64,000 bases of DNA, taken from assembly GCF_047946665.1 (NCBI RefSeq), contig NZ_CP172312.1, positions 248,001 to 312,000 on the forward strand. Direction: 5' to 3'. The DNA is from Allohahella sp002354735 (GTDB lineage Bacteria; Pseudomonadota; Gammaproteobacteria; Pseudomonadales; Oleiphilaceae). A model generated the notes under the pieces. It worked only from the letters and a program-made list of their open reading frames with translations. It was not told the DNA's origin and did not search any database. Each line of letters starts with the position of its first letter. Position 1 is the first letter of the stretch. Made by a program: the position numbers and the translations under genes. Shown piece after piece: positions 53,744-61,627 of the stretch.

Positions 53744-54966
53744 GCCTTACGGCGATCAGGGCCAATTACCTGCTGATCGCACTTGGTCTGGTCCTGGTCC
53801 TCAGCTGGGGCAGCCTCTATTACAGCCTGGCTGTGCTGGCAAAACCACTGCAGGCAGCGCTGGGCTTCAGCGAATTCGTGGTGTTTGGCGCCTTCACGCT
53901 CAGTGTTCTGGTTTCGGGCCTGATGGCCCCGATGGTAGGTCGCTGGATCGATAGGGTAGGCGGCCGTCTTCCTCTGGCGCTCGGCTCGGCGCTGGCGGCC
54001 CTGGCCTTCGTGATACTGGCGTCCACAGACCGCCTCGCGTTATATGTTCTTGGGTGGCTGGTCGCTGGTGTCGCCATGTCGCTTTGCCTCTATGACCCCG
54101 TCTTCGTAGTCATCCATCAGGTACTGCCAACCCGGTTTCGCCGTTCAGTCACTGCCCTGACGCTATTCGGCGGTTTTGCCAGTACGGTTTTCTGGCCATT
54201 CAGTCACTGGCTGATAGAACTCGGTGGCTGGCGGGAAGCGTTGCTGGTTTTCGCCGCGCTCCATCTGTTCATAGGCGTCCCGGTGCATCTGCTGATGGTG
54301 CCAAAGAAGCTGGATTCGAGCGCAGAGCATTCCGCCTCCTCAGGGCCTACTGCTGCCTCAGCTGAAGCTCATCTGCCGAGGCAGATACAGGCGGCAGAGC
54401 GTCAGCTGGCCTGGTTAGCGGTGTCCTTCGCTTCGGCGATGGCAGTATTTGGAGCACTTTCACTATTCCTCATCGAGGCGCTGGCCAGCCGCGGCTTCGC
54501 TCGCGCGGATGCCGTCTGGTTGGCAGCGGCCATTGGCCCGATGCAGGTCCTTGGTCGCCTCGTGGAATGGCGCTTTGCCAACACCAGTAGAGCAGTCACC
54601 GTTGGCGCCGTTTCTTTATTGCTGCTGCTCGTCAGTGTGCTGCTGTTGAACCTGATGTCGCCCATCTGGACCCTAGGGCTACTGTTTGCGGCGTTCTATG
54701 GTGTCGCCAACGGGCTGCTGACGGTGGTCCGCAGCACTGTTCCTGTCGAACTCTTTGGCGCAAGCAATGTCGGCGCCACACTGGGTCGCCTGGCTCGCCC
54801 GACCTTTATCGTCAAGGCGCTGATGCCAGCTGTTTTCGCAGGTCTGCTCGCTCTCGGAATCAGTCTTTCGACCGCGTTGTGGTCTCTGGTCGGATTTGCA
54901 GTTATTGCCGCAATTGCTTACGGGTGGCTCCTGTCACAGGATCGGCGACGGTCTGTTCACGGATAG
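53740..54966 (+). CDS. Second MFS transporter in the ars operon
   Basis: 408 residues from ATG 53740, which overlaps the arsJ stop by ATGA; an upstream frame from 53650 is inside arsJ. Twelve predicted helices and the MFS motif A-like MVGRWIDRVGGR in the loop between helices 2 and 3. The pattern resembles monocarboxylate/oxalate-type MFS (MCT-like) and some MFS listed as ArsK. No residue tells which substrate it moves; overlap with arsJ says arsenical efflux, possibly arsenite. The 3' end overlaps the convergent flippase-like gene by 65 bases. Confidence 0.82.
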   Translation: MSLTAIRANYLLIALGLVLVLSWGSLYYSLAVLAKPLQAALGFSEFVVFGAFTLSVLVSGLMAPMVGRWIDRVGGRLPLALGSALAALAFVILASTDRLALYVLGWLVAGVAMSLCLYDPVFVVIHQVLPTRFRRSVTALTLFGGFASTVFWPFSHWLIELGGWREALLVFAALHLFIGVPVHLLMVPKKLDSSAEHSASSGPTAASAEAHLPRQIQAAERQLAWLAVSFASAMAVFGALSLFLIEALASRGFARADAVWLAAAIGPMQVLGRLVEWRFANTSRAVTVGAVSLLLLLVSVLLLNLMSPIWTLGLLFAAFYGVANGLLTVVRSTVPVELFGASNVGATLGRLARPTFIVKALMPAVFAGLLALGISLSTALWSLVGFAVIAAIAYGWLLSQDRRRSVHG

Positions 54967-55960
54967 CGACATTGCATTCATGGCGATCATCGCGAGACCT
55001 GTGCAAGGCTGCCTCCACTACTGCTCCGGCCAATGCAGCGGCCAGGGGGCCGGTGTACATGAGGATTGACCAGGCTGTCGCCTCAGCCGCGCCGACGCCA
55101 TATGGCGCCAGTAGCAGAATCATGCTCGCCTCCCGGACGCCAAAGTTGGCGAACGATATTGGCAACATGGCGAGCAGAAAGACTACGCCAAAGATCCACG
55201 TCACCGTGGAGAACGCTGGCGTCAGCTCCAGCGCAAGACCAAAACAGAACATGCCCGCCACCGCTATGAGGTGTGCAGTACAGCCCGCCAGAATGAGCGA
55301 GAAGATCTGCCACCAGCCAAGGTTTCTGACCAACTGCAGCTGTGACAGGGCTGCCAGTATCGCCTGGACAACGCGACCCTTACTGCTGGCAAAACGACGC
55401 TGCAGTCGTGGCGCAAGACCGAAAGCGCTGACGGTTAATCTGAGCAGGCTGGGGAGCAGCAGCAGGACAAGCAGCGCGAGTGCTATCAGGGCGAGTCGAG
55501 GCAAAGTCAGGTTGCCATCGCTTGCTGGCAACAGATCGATCAGCCATGCCGTACATATGAGCAGCCCGATTGTCAGAGCCGCCACCGCCTTGTTGACGAA
55601 CAGGTTGGTCAGCGCAGCGGCGCCGCTCGCCCCAAACTGCCGATATTTCACAAAGGTCACTGCGCCGCCTGCGATGCCACCAGGCAGGAACAGCCCGTAA
55701 AATGCCGTGGCCAGCACGATCTTCAGCATGATCCAGAAGCCTATGCGGAGCTGCTGGAAATGGGCGAGCAGTTGCATTCTGGCGGCGGTGACGAGACGCA
55801 GCAGAACCTGCAGCAGCAAAGCGGCAATAACCCAAGGCCACTGCGCGCCGGCCAGTTGTCGAGCGATGTCACCCAGGGGCGCGAGCTGGAGCACCAGCGC
55901 GACCGCCGCTATCGTCAGGATGATACGCAGCACCAGGCGCCGGCCGCGCCTGGGTTTCAT
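54902..55960 (-). CDS. Flippase-like membrane protein (LPG synthase TM domain family)
   Basis: 352 residues with about eight helices and the UPF0104/AglD2-MprF-N pattern: FYGLFLPGGIAGGAVTFVKYRQFG, LTNLFVNKAVAALTIG and LPISFANFGVREASMILLL, the family's 'P-x-S-x-x-G-x-R-E' end. Relatives translocate lipids or are parts of MprF; here the synthase half is absent. Last gene of the recQ-thioesterase-pip strand, four bases after pip. Confidence 0.85.
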   Translation of the reverse strand: MKPRRGRRLVLRIILTIAAVALVLQLAPLGDIARQLAGAQWPWVIAALLLQVLLRLVTAARMQLLAHFQQLRIGFWIMLKIVLATAFYGLFLPGGIAGGAVTFVKYRQFGASGAAALTNLFVNKAVAALTIGLLICTAWLIDLLPASDGNLTLPRLALIALALLVLLLLPSLLRLTVSAFGLAPRLQRRFASSKGRVVQAILAALSQLQLVRNLGWWQIFSLILAGCTAHLIAVAGMFCFGLALELTPAFSTVTWIFGVVFLLAMLPISFANFGVREASMILLLAPYGVGAAEATAWSILMYTGPLAAALAGAVVEAALHRSRDDRHECNVAIREQTVADPVTGATRKQLRQ

Positions 55961-55964
55961 GGCG

Positions 55965-56918
55965 CTATTGGCGGGCGAAACGGTCGGTAGCTCGGATCAG
56001 CTGGTCGAGAATTCCAGGCTCGGAATAGGCGTGGCCAGCGCCTTCAATGAGGTGGAAGTCAGCCTCGGGCCAGGCCTCATGCATGGCATAGGCATAGCGA
56101 GCCGGGCAGGGCATGTCGTAACGGCCATGCACGAGCACAGCAGGAATATTCCGCAGCTTATGAAGATCCCGCATCAGCTGGTTGTCCTCCAGCCACGCGC
56201 CATGACTGAAGTAGTGATTCTCGATGCGGGCGAAGGCGAGCGCGAACCGGCCATCACTGAAGGCCGAGGTCATACCTTCATCTGGCAGCAGAGTAATGGT
56301 TTCGCCCTCCCAGATCGTCCAGGCTTTAGCAGCCTCCAGCTGCGCGTCTCGGTCATCACCGGTCAGTATACGGCGATAGGCTGCGATCATGTCGCCGCGC
56401 TCACTTTCGGGGACGGGCGCCTGGAAACGTGCCCACTTGTCCGGGAACAGTTCAGAAGCACCAAACTGGTAATACCAGTCCAGTTCGGGCTGCGTGAGGG
56501 TGTAGATGCCGCGAAGTATCAGCTCACTGACACGTTCAGGGTGTTTCTCCGCATAGGCCAAAGCCAGTGTCGAGCCCCACGAGCCGCCAAAGACCAGCCA
56601 CTGCTCTGCACCGGCCAGTTTGCGCAGACGCTCAATGTCGTCCACCAGATGCCAGGTCGTGTTGGCCTCGAGCTCGGCATGCGGTGTTGAGCGTCCACAG
56701 CCGCGCTGGTCGAAGAGCAGTACATCATAGTGTTCAGGGTCGAACAGTCTGCGATGCTCGGCATTACAACCGCCACCGGGTCCACCGTGGAGGAAGACAG
56801 CGGGCTTGCCACCCCGCCGGCCGCAGCGCTCGTAATAGATGCTGTGACCGTCGCCGACATCCATCATGCCGGTCTCGTAAGGCTCGATGGGTGGATAGGG
56901 TGTGCGAAGCTGCGACAT
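55965..56918 (-). CDS. pip: Proline iminopeptidase
   Basis: 317 residues; alpha/beta hydrolase releasing N-terminal proline. HGGPGGGC is the oxyanion loop, GGSWGSTLALAYA the nucleophile elbow with catalytic Ser, Asp and His follow in RYDMPCP and GAGHAYSE. EANTTWHLVDDIERLR is the substrate-side Glu/Trp pattern of Pip. Length is typical for Xanthomonas/Serratia-type Pip (about 315). Confidence 0.94.
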   Translation of the reverse strand: MSQLRTPYPPIEPYETGMMDVGDGHSIYYERCGRRGGKPAVFLHGGPGGGCNAEHRRLFDPEHYDVLLFDQRGCGRSTPHAELEANTTWHLVDDIERLRKLAGAEQWLVFGGSWGSTLALAYAEKHPERVSELILRGIYTLTQPELDWYYQFGASELFPDKWARFQAPVPESERGDMIAAYRRILTGDDRDAQLEAAKAWTIWEGETITLLPDEGMTSAFSDGRFALAFARIENHYFSHGAWLEDNQLMRDLHKLRNIPAVLVHGRYDMPCPARYAYAMHEAWPEADFHLIEGAGHAYSEPGILDQLIRATDRFARQ

Positions 56919-56945
56919 AGTAATCCTGATATAAGATAGGTGGGC

Positions 56946-57377
56946 TCAGCCGTCGATGGCGTCTGCGATAGTCTGCGGAATTGCGCAGGATGTATTCTTG
57001 TTATAATCGTAGTAAACGACCACACCACTGCCTTTCGCCACAACTTTCTGCTGCGCATGACTGAATATTTCATAGCTCATTGTGAAGCGTTTTTCAGCAC
57101 GGTCGGTGATGCTGGTGCCGATGGTAATAACATCGGGATAAGTCAGCGGTGCCAGAAATTTGCACTCGGTCGAGCCGAGAATCGGGCCGATCTGTGACTG
57201 CTTCATCAAGTCGTTGACCCCGGTGTGGTCGAAGTAACGGATACGGATGTTTTCGAAATAACGGAAGTAGATCGTGTTGTTGACATGGCGAAATGCGTCC
57301 ATATCACCCCACTGGATTTCCTGGGTCATCGTCAGCGCCATACGCGCCTTGAACGCGCTTAGTGCCTCGTCTGTCAT
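56946..57377 (-). CDS. 4HBT-family acyl-CoA thioesterase
   Basis: 143 residues, hotdog fold. The signature is IQWGDMDAFRHVNNTIYFRYFENIR, with the catalytic Asp of the 4-hydroxybenzoyl-CoA thioesterase class. Relatives hydrolyse various acyl-CoAs; the substrate is unknown. Start ATG overlaps the recQ stop by ATGA. Confidence 0.88.
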   Translation of the reverse strand: MTDEALSAFKARMALTMTQEIQWGDMDAFRHVNNTIYFRYFENIRIRYFDHTGVNDLMKQSQIGPILGSTECKFLAPLTYPDVITIGTSITDRAEKRFTMSYEIFSHAQQKVVAKGSGVVVYYDYNKNTSCAIPQTIADAIDG

Positions 57378-59209
57378 CTGATTTCTTCCTGTGCTGGTTG
57401 ATTGTTGAAAGCGGCAATGGTCGCCAGAAAATCCGTAGCATAGCGCTGAAGTTTTGCTTCGCCGACGCCGGATATCTCGCCGAGCGCTGCCTCACTCGCA
57501 GGCTTGAGCTCAAGCATCTGCATAAGCGTAGCGTCATGGAAGACCACGTAGGGCGGCACGTTCTGCTCACTGGCCAGTCGAGAGCGGCAAGCCCTCAGTG
57601 CTTCCCACAGGTCCATTTCTTCTTCCGGTACGTTCACGCCGCGCTTGCCACCGGAGCTGGTGGTCTTGGCGGTTCTGGTCGGTGCGGGCGGATCTTCGCG
57701 AACACTCAGTGTGATGTCTCCACGAAGTAGTGCACGCGATTTCTCCTGAAGCCGGAGCGCACCGAAACGTTCCGAGTCCGAGTAGACGTAGCCCTGCACG
57801 ATGAGCTGTCTCAGCAGGGACTGCCACTGCGCAGCAGTGCGCTCCTTTCCAATGCCGAAGACGCTGAGCTGGTGATGCTCGCTCTGGAACACCTTGTCGC
57901 TCTCCTTGCCACGAAGAACATCGATTACATGGCCTGCACCGAAGCGCTGACCTGTTCGATAGATGGTTGATAGCAGCTTCTGCGCGGCCTCTGTGCCATC
58001 CAGCGTTTTCGGCGGACTCAGGCAGACATCGCAATTTCCGCAGGCTTCTGGTGAGGCTTCATCGAAATAATTGAGCAGTGCATGACGTCGGCAAGTGGTT
58101 GCTTCACACCAGCCCAGCAGCTGGTTCAGCTTATTGCGTTCGAAGCGTTTGTGCTCTGGTGACAACGATGAATTGTCCACCATCTGGCCGAGTCTCACGA
58201 CGTCCTGCAGGCCGTAGACCAGCCACGCTTCGGCTGGCTCGCCATCACGCCCGGCTCGGCCAGTCTCCTGGTAATAGGACTCGATGGTCTTGGGCAGATC
58301 AAGATGGACCACAAAGCGGACATCCGGCTTGTCGATCCCCATGCCGAAGGCAATGGTCGCCACGATGATGACAGCCTCTTCTCTCAGGAAGCGTTGCTGA
58401 TGAGTTGTCTTCAGGGCCGCGGGCAGTCCGGCATGGTAGGGGAGGGCTGTATAGCCGAGTCCGCTTAGCCAGGAGGCCGTCTCCTCGGTCTTCTTGCGCG
58501 ACATGCAATAGATGACACCAGCCTCGCCCTCATGCTGACTCAAAAACTGCTTGAGCTGACGGCGCGCATCCTGCTTCGGGGCCACCGTGTATCGGATGTT
58601 GGGGCGATCGAAACCGCCGATGAGCCGTTCTGGCGAGTGCAGGTGCAGATTTTCGATGATGTCTTCGCGGGTGCGCGCATCAGCGGTCGCGGTCAGAGCG
58701 ATCACAGGCACCTGCGCAAAGCGCTGCTTGAGTTGACCCAGACCCAGGTAATCCTGACGGAAGTCGTGACCCCATTGCGAAACGCAGTGCGCTTCGTCCA
58801 CGGCGAACAGGCTGATGTCGATGCTGCTCAGCATGTCGAGGCTGTATGGCAGCAACAGGCGCTCCGGCGCCATGTATAACAACTTGATCTCCCCCTTGCG
58901 CAGGCGGGTTTCAATAGCTTGTTGTTGTTGCCGGTCTACGGAAGAATTCAACACTTCCGCTTCGATGCCGAGCAGCTTCAACGCCGCGACCTGATCTTCC
59001 ATCAAGGCGATAAGCGGCGAAACGATAACAGCCGTACCAGTCAGGACCAGCGCCGGAATCTGATAGCAGACGGACTTTCCGCCACCGGTAGGCATGATGA
59101 CCAGGGCATCACGCCCTTTGAGCACGGCCTGAATGGCGGCAGCCTGCTCACCTCGAAAATCGTCATATCCATATGTGTCGCGCAGAACTGCACGGGCTTG
59201 ATCCATCAT
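57374..59209 (-). CDS. recQ: ATP-dependent DNA helicase RecQ
   Basis: 611 residues; 3'-5' helicase acting in recombination and fork repair. Helicase motifs: FRGEQ, MPTGGGKS (Walker A), AVDEAHCVSQWGHDFR (DEAH), TATA, and SRKKTEE in the second RecA lobe with FGMGIDKPDVRFV and QETGRAGRDG. The RQC zinc site is formed by CEATTC and CGNCDVC; HRDC domain with LRACRSRLA and VFHDATL at the C-terminus. First gene of the four-gene minus-strand operon. Confidence 0.97.
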   Translation of the reverse strand: MMDQARAVLRDTYGYDDFRGEQAAAIQAVLKGRDALVIMPTGGGKSVCYQIPALVLTGTAVIVSPLIALMEDQVAALKLLGIEAEVLNSSVDRQQQQAIETRLRKGEIKLLYMAPERLLLPYSLDMLSSIDISLFAVDEAHCVSQWGHDFRQDYLGLGQLKQRFAQVPVIALTATADARTREDIIENLHLHSPERLIGGFDRPNIRYTVAPKQDARRQLKQFLSQHEGEAGVIYCMSRKKTEETASWLSGLGYTALPYHAGLPAALKTTHQQRFLREEAVIIVATIAFGMGIDKPDVRFVVHLDLPKTIESYYQETGRAGRDGEPAEAWLVYGLQDVVRLGQMVDNSSLSPEHKRFERNKLNQLLGWCEATTCRRHALLNYFDEASPEACGNCDVCLSPPKTLDGTEAAQKLLSTIYRTGQRFGAGHVIDVLRGKESDKVFQSEHHQLSVFGIGKERTAAQWQSLLRQLIVQGYVYSDSERFGALRLQEKSRALLRGDITLSVREDPPAPTRTAKTTSSGGKRGVNVPEEEMDLWEALRACRSRLASEQNVPPYVVFHDATLMQMLELKPASEAALGEISGVGEAKLQRYATDFLATIAAFNNQPAQEEIR

Positions 59210-59309
59210 GCGCCGTTACTCCTGTGGATGAAAAAACGCCGAGTATATCACTGAAGCTGCTTCGTCACCCACCGTGGCCACGACAGGGGCAGAGGGATCG
59301 ACGTGACAG

Positions 59310-59340
59310 ATGAGCGAACTTGCCGCTCATTTGATATACT
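59310..59340 (+). promoter_or_regulatory. Likely rimO promoter with overlapping inverted repeat
   Basis: TATACT at 59335-59340 is a good -10 about 42 bases before rimO. Just before it, ATGAGCG (59310-59316) and CGCTCAT (59324-59330) form a perfect 7-bp inverted repeat with a seven-base spacer, placed where a repressor would block the -35 region. The protein is unknown. Confidence 0.4.
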
Positions 59341-59381
59341 ACGCCCCGAAATTTTCCTTCCTCTAATTTTGAGAGCATTTC

Positions 59382-60770
59382 ATGGCCGTTGAAATTCATA
59401 CGCCTCAGGCTAGCACAGGCGCAGCGCCGAAGATCGGCATGATTAGTCTGGGCTGCCCGAAAGCCCTGGTCGACTCCGAGCGGATACTGACCCAGCTGCG
59501 GCTTGAAGGCTATGAAGTCTCTCCGAGCTACGAGGGTGCGGACGTTGTCGTGGTCAATACCTGCGGCTTCATCGACAGTGCGGTGGCCGAATCTTTCGAT
59601 GCGATTGGCGAGGCGATGCGCTCGAATGGCAAGGTCATTGTGACCGGTTGTCTGGGTGCAAAGTCGGGAGACGTGCTAGAGCGCTATCCTGACGTTCTGG
59701 CCGTTTCAGGTCCGCAGGCCTATGAATCTGTAGTCGACGCCGTACACCAGCACGTGCCAGCACCGATGAACCACGACCCGTTCACCTCGCTGGTGCCGCC
59801 GCAGGGTATCAAGCTCACGCCACGTCATTACGCCTATCTGAAGATTTCCGAAGGTTGTAATCACAAGTGCACGTTTTGCATCATTCCATCCATGCGCGGC
59901 AAGCTCGTCAGTCGCCCGATCGGTGAAGTGCTCGACGAGGCGCAGCGGCTGGTTGACTCGGGGGTCAAGGAACTGCTGGTAATCTCTCAGGATACCAGCG
60001 CCTATGGCGTTGACCTGAAGTACAAGATGGCGTTCTGGCAGGGTCGTCCGGTGAAGGGCAACATGCTGGAGCTGTGTCGGCAGCTCGGTCAGCTCCGTGC
60101 GAAAGACGGCAGCAAAGCATGGGTGCGCCTGCACTATGTTTACCCCTATCCCCATGTCGATGATGTCATTCCATTGATGGCAGAAGGACTGGTGGTACCT
60201 TACCTTGATATTCCCTTCCAGCATGCGAGCCAAAAAGTCCTCAGGGCCATGAAGCGGCCCGCGTACGCAGAAAACACGCTGGCAAGAATTAAACTGTGGC
60301 GCTCGATCTGCCCCGAGCTGATCATTCGTTCGACCTTCATCGTCGGCTTTCCTGGTGAGACTGAAGAAGACTTCCAGATTCTGCTGAATTTCCTGGATGA
60401 GGCGCAGCTTGACCGGGTTGGATGTTTTGCTTACTCGCCGGTGGAAGGGGCAACTGCAAATGAGCTGGCTGATCCGGTGCCCGAAGACGTGAAGCAGGAG
60501 CGGCTGGCTCGATTCATGGCCAAGCAGGCTGTCATCAGCGAAGCACGGTTGAAGAATCGTATCGGCGAAGAAATCGACGTGCTGATCGATGAAGTGGTCG
60601 AAGAAGGCATAGTCGGTCGATCAAAGGCTGACGCGCCGGAAATCGATGGTCAGGTATTCGTTGACCATAGAAGTACCAAGGACCGGCTCGAACTCAAGCC
60701 CGGACAAGTCATTCGTGTTCGGGTCATTGATTCAGACGAGCACGATCTGTGGGGCGAGCATCTGGCCTAG
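59382..60770 (+). CDS. rimO: Ribosomal protein S12 methylthiotransferase RimO
   Basis: 462 residues. RimO adds a methylthio group to Asp89 of ribosomal protein S12. N-terminal cluster ligands in SLGCPKALVDSE, VNTCGFIDSA and TGCLGAKSG; radical SAM motif CNHKCTFC; TRAM domain at the end (EIDVLIDEVVEEGIVGRS). The pattern CGFID and CPKALVDSE separates it from MiaB. Confidence 0.97.
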   Translation: MAVEIHTPQASTGAAPKIGMISLGCPKALVDSERILTQLRLEGYEVSPSYEGADVVVVNTCGFIDSAVAESFDAIGEAMRSNGKVIVTGCLGAKSGDVLERYPDVLAVSGPQAYESVVDAVHQHVPAPMNHDPFTSLVPPQGIKLTPRHYAYLKISEGCNHKCTFCIIPSMRGKLVSRPIGEVLDEAQRLVDSGVKELLVISQDTSAYGVDLKYKMAFWQGRPVKGNMLELCRQLGQLRAKDGSKAWVRLHYVYPYPHVDDVIPLMAEGLVVPYLDIPFQHASQKVLRAMKRPAYAENTLARIKLWRSICPELIIRSTFIVGFPGETEEDFQILLNFLDEAQLDRVGCFAYSPVEGATANELADPVPEDVKQERLARFMAKQAVISEARLKNRIGEEIDVLIDEVVEEGIVGRSKADAPEIDGQVFVDHRSTKDRLELKPGQVIRVRVIDSDEHDLWGEHLA

Positions 60771-60786
60771 CGCCTGCCAGGCGCCG

Positions 60787-60966
60787 CTAGAGCGCGCTGC
60801 CCAGAAAACCCAGACCAGCTATTGCGATAAGCCCGCCGCCTGTGCGGGTGAGTACGGTGGCCATTGGCGCCATGACGCCCACGTCCCGCGGCTACACCGG
60901 CTAACTGCAAGCACCCGCTCATCAGGAGGAAACCGGCGTTGTAAAGCGGCCTGCCGAAATCATCGG
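60787..60966 (-). pseudogene. Possible remnant of a small membrane protein gene
   Basis: The 318-base gap from rimO to the DUF3015 gene has no intact gene. On the minus strand two overlapping frames carry hydrophobic segments: one reads YNAGFLLMSGCLQLAGVAAG, the other (after a shift near 60880) VMAPMATVLTRTGGGLIAIA and ends at TAG 60789. A single-base indel in a small membrane protein gene would explain this; the GG pattern vaguely recalls DUF423. Weak evidence; chance hydrophobicity in GC-rich DNA is possible. Confidence 0.25.
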
Positions 60967-61088
60967 ACGATAGCTTTTTACGGCTCTGTGCTTATACTCG
61001 TTGGTGACACTCCCCTGGCAGTTCAATGACTGAGCTGCCTGCTGAGTGGCTTGATACACATGAGCATACCTAAATAGGACACATTACA

Positions 61089-61574
61089 ATGAAAAAGATC
61101 TTTGTGGGTTTTGCACTGGCGGCGCTGTCCGCCTCATCATTTGCTGCCAACACACATGGCCCGGCAGGTTGTGGTCTCGGTACAGAAGTCGTTTTCAGAG
61201 ATGCGAACGAATGGCATGAGCATGTTCTGGCGGCGACTACCAATGGCACATCCGGTAACCAGACTTTTGGTATTACTTCAGGCACTTTGGGTTGTCAGGA
61301 TGCCGGTGGCCCCTTGGCTGCTGACGTCAACAGCTTCATTGATGCCAATCTCGAGCAGATCGCGGCTGACACCGCACGTGGTGATGGCGAGACTCTGCAG
61401 GCTCTGGCCGACGTGATCGGTATCGAACAGGCAGATCAGCCACACTTCAAGGCACAGATGCAGGCAAACTTTGATACGCTGTTCCCAGGCGAGCAGACAA
61501 CTTCTGGTCAAACCTACAACGGTGTCGTCACCGTGATGGCTAAAGACGCTGCACTTTCGAAGTATCTTGGTTAA
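61089..61574 (+). CDS. DUF3015 family secreted protein
   Basis: 161 residues with a signal peptide (about 1-19, ASSFA|AN). The DUF3015 signature is clear: GPAGCGLGTEVVF, then LAATTNGTSGNQTFGITSGTLGC, with two Cys that may pair. The family is periplasmic and common in gammaproteobacteria, often next to DUF4105, as here, and its function is unknown. A terminator-like hairpin follows. Confidence 0.88.
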   Translation: MKKIFVGFALAALSASSFAANTHGPAGCGLGTEVVFRDANEWHEHVLAATTNGTSGNQTFGITSGTLGCQDAGGPLAADVNSFIDANLEQIAADTARGDGETLQALADVIGIEQADQPHFKAQMQANFDTLFPGEQTTSGQTYNGVVTVMAKDAALSKYLG

Positions 61575-61582
61575 TACGATCC

Positions 61583-61610
61583 AGGCTGGTGCCATTGGCT
61601 CCAGCCTTTC
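61583..61610 (+). terminator. Hairpin terminator after DUF3015 gene
   Basis: AGGCTGG / CCAGCCT enclose a second small stem (GCCA-T-TGGC), followed by TTTCC, nine bases after the stop. The short T-run leaves room for read-through into the DUF4105 gene. Confidence 0.55.
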
Positions 61611-61627
61611 CTTCTGACCGGTTCTCC

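Noticed and set aside
54879..56690. Two long plus-strand frames (273 and 327 residues) opposite the flippase-like and pip genes
   Set aside because: They are antisense shadows of GC-rich genes; neither has a plausible fold or start signal.
60646..61029. 127-residue plus-strand frame at the end of rimO and in the gap after it
   Set aside because: Half lies inside rimO in another frame, and the rest is Arg/Cys-rich without a pattern.
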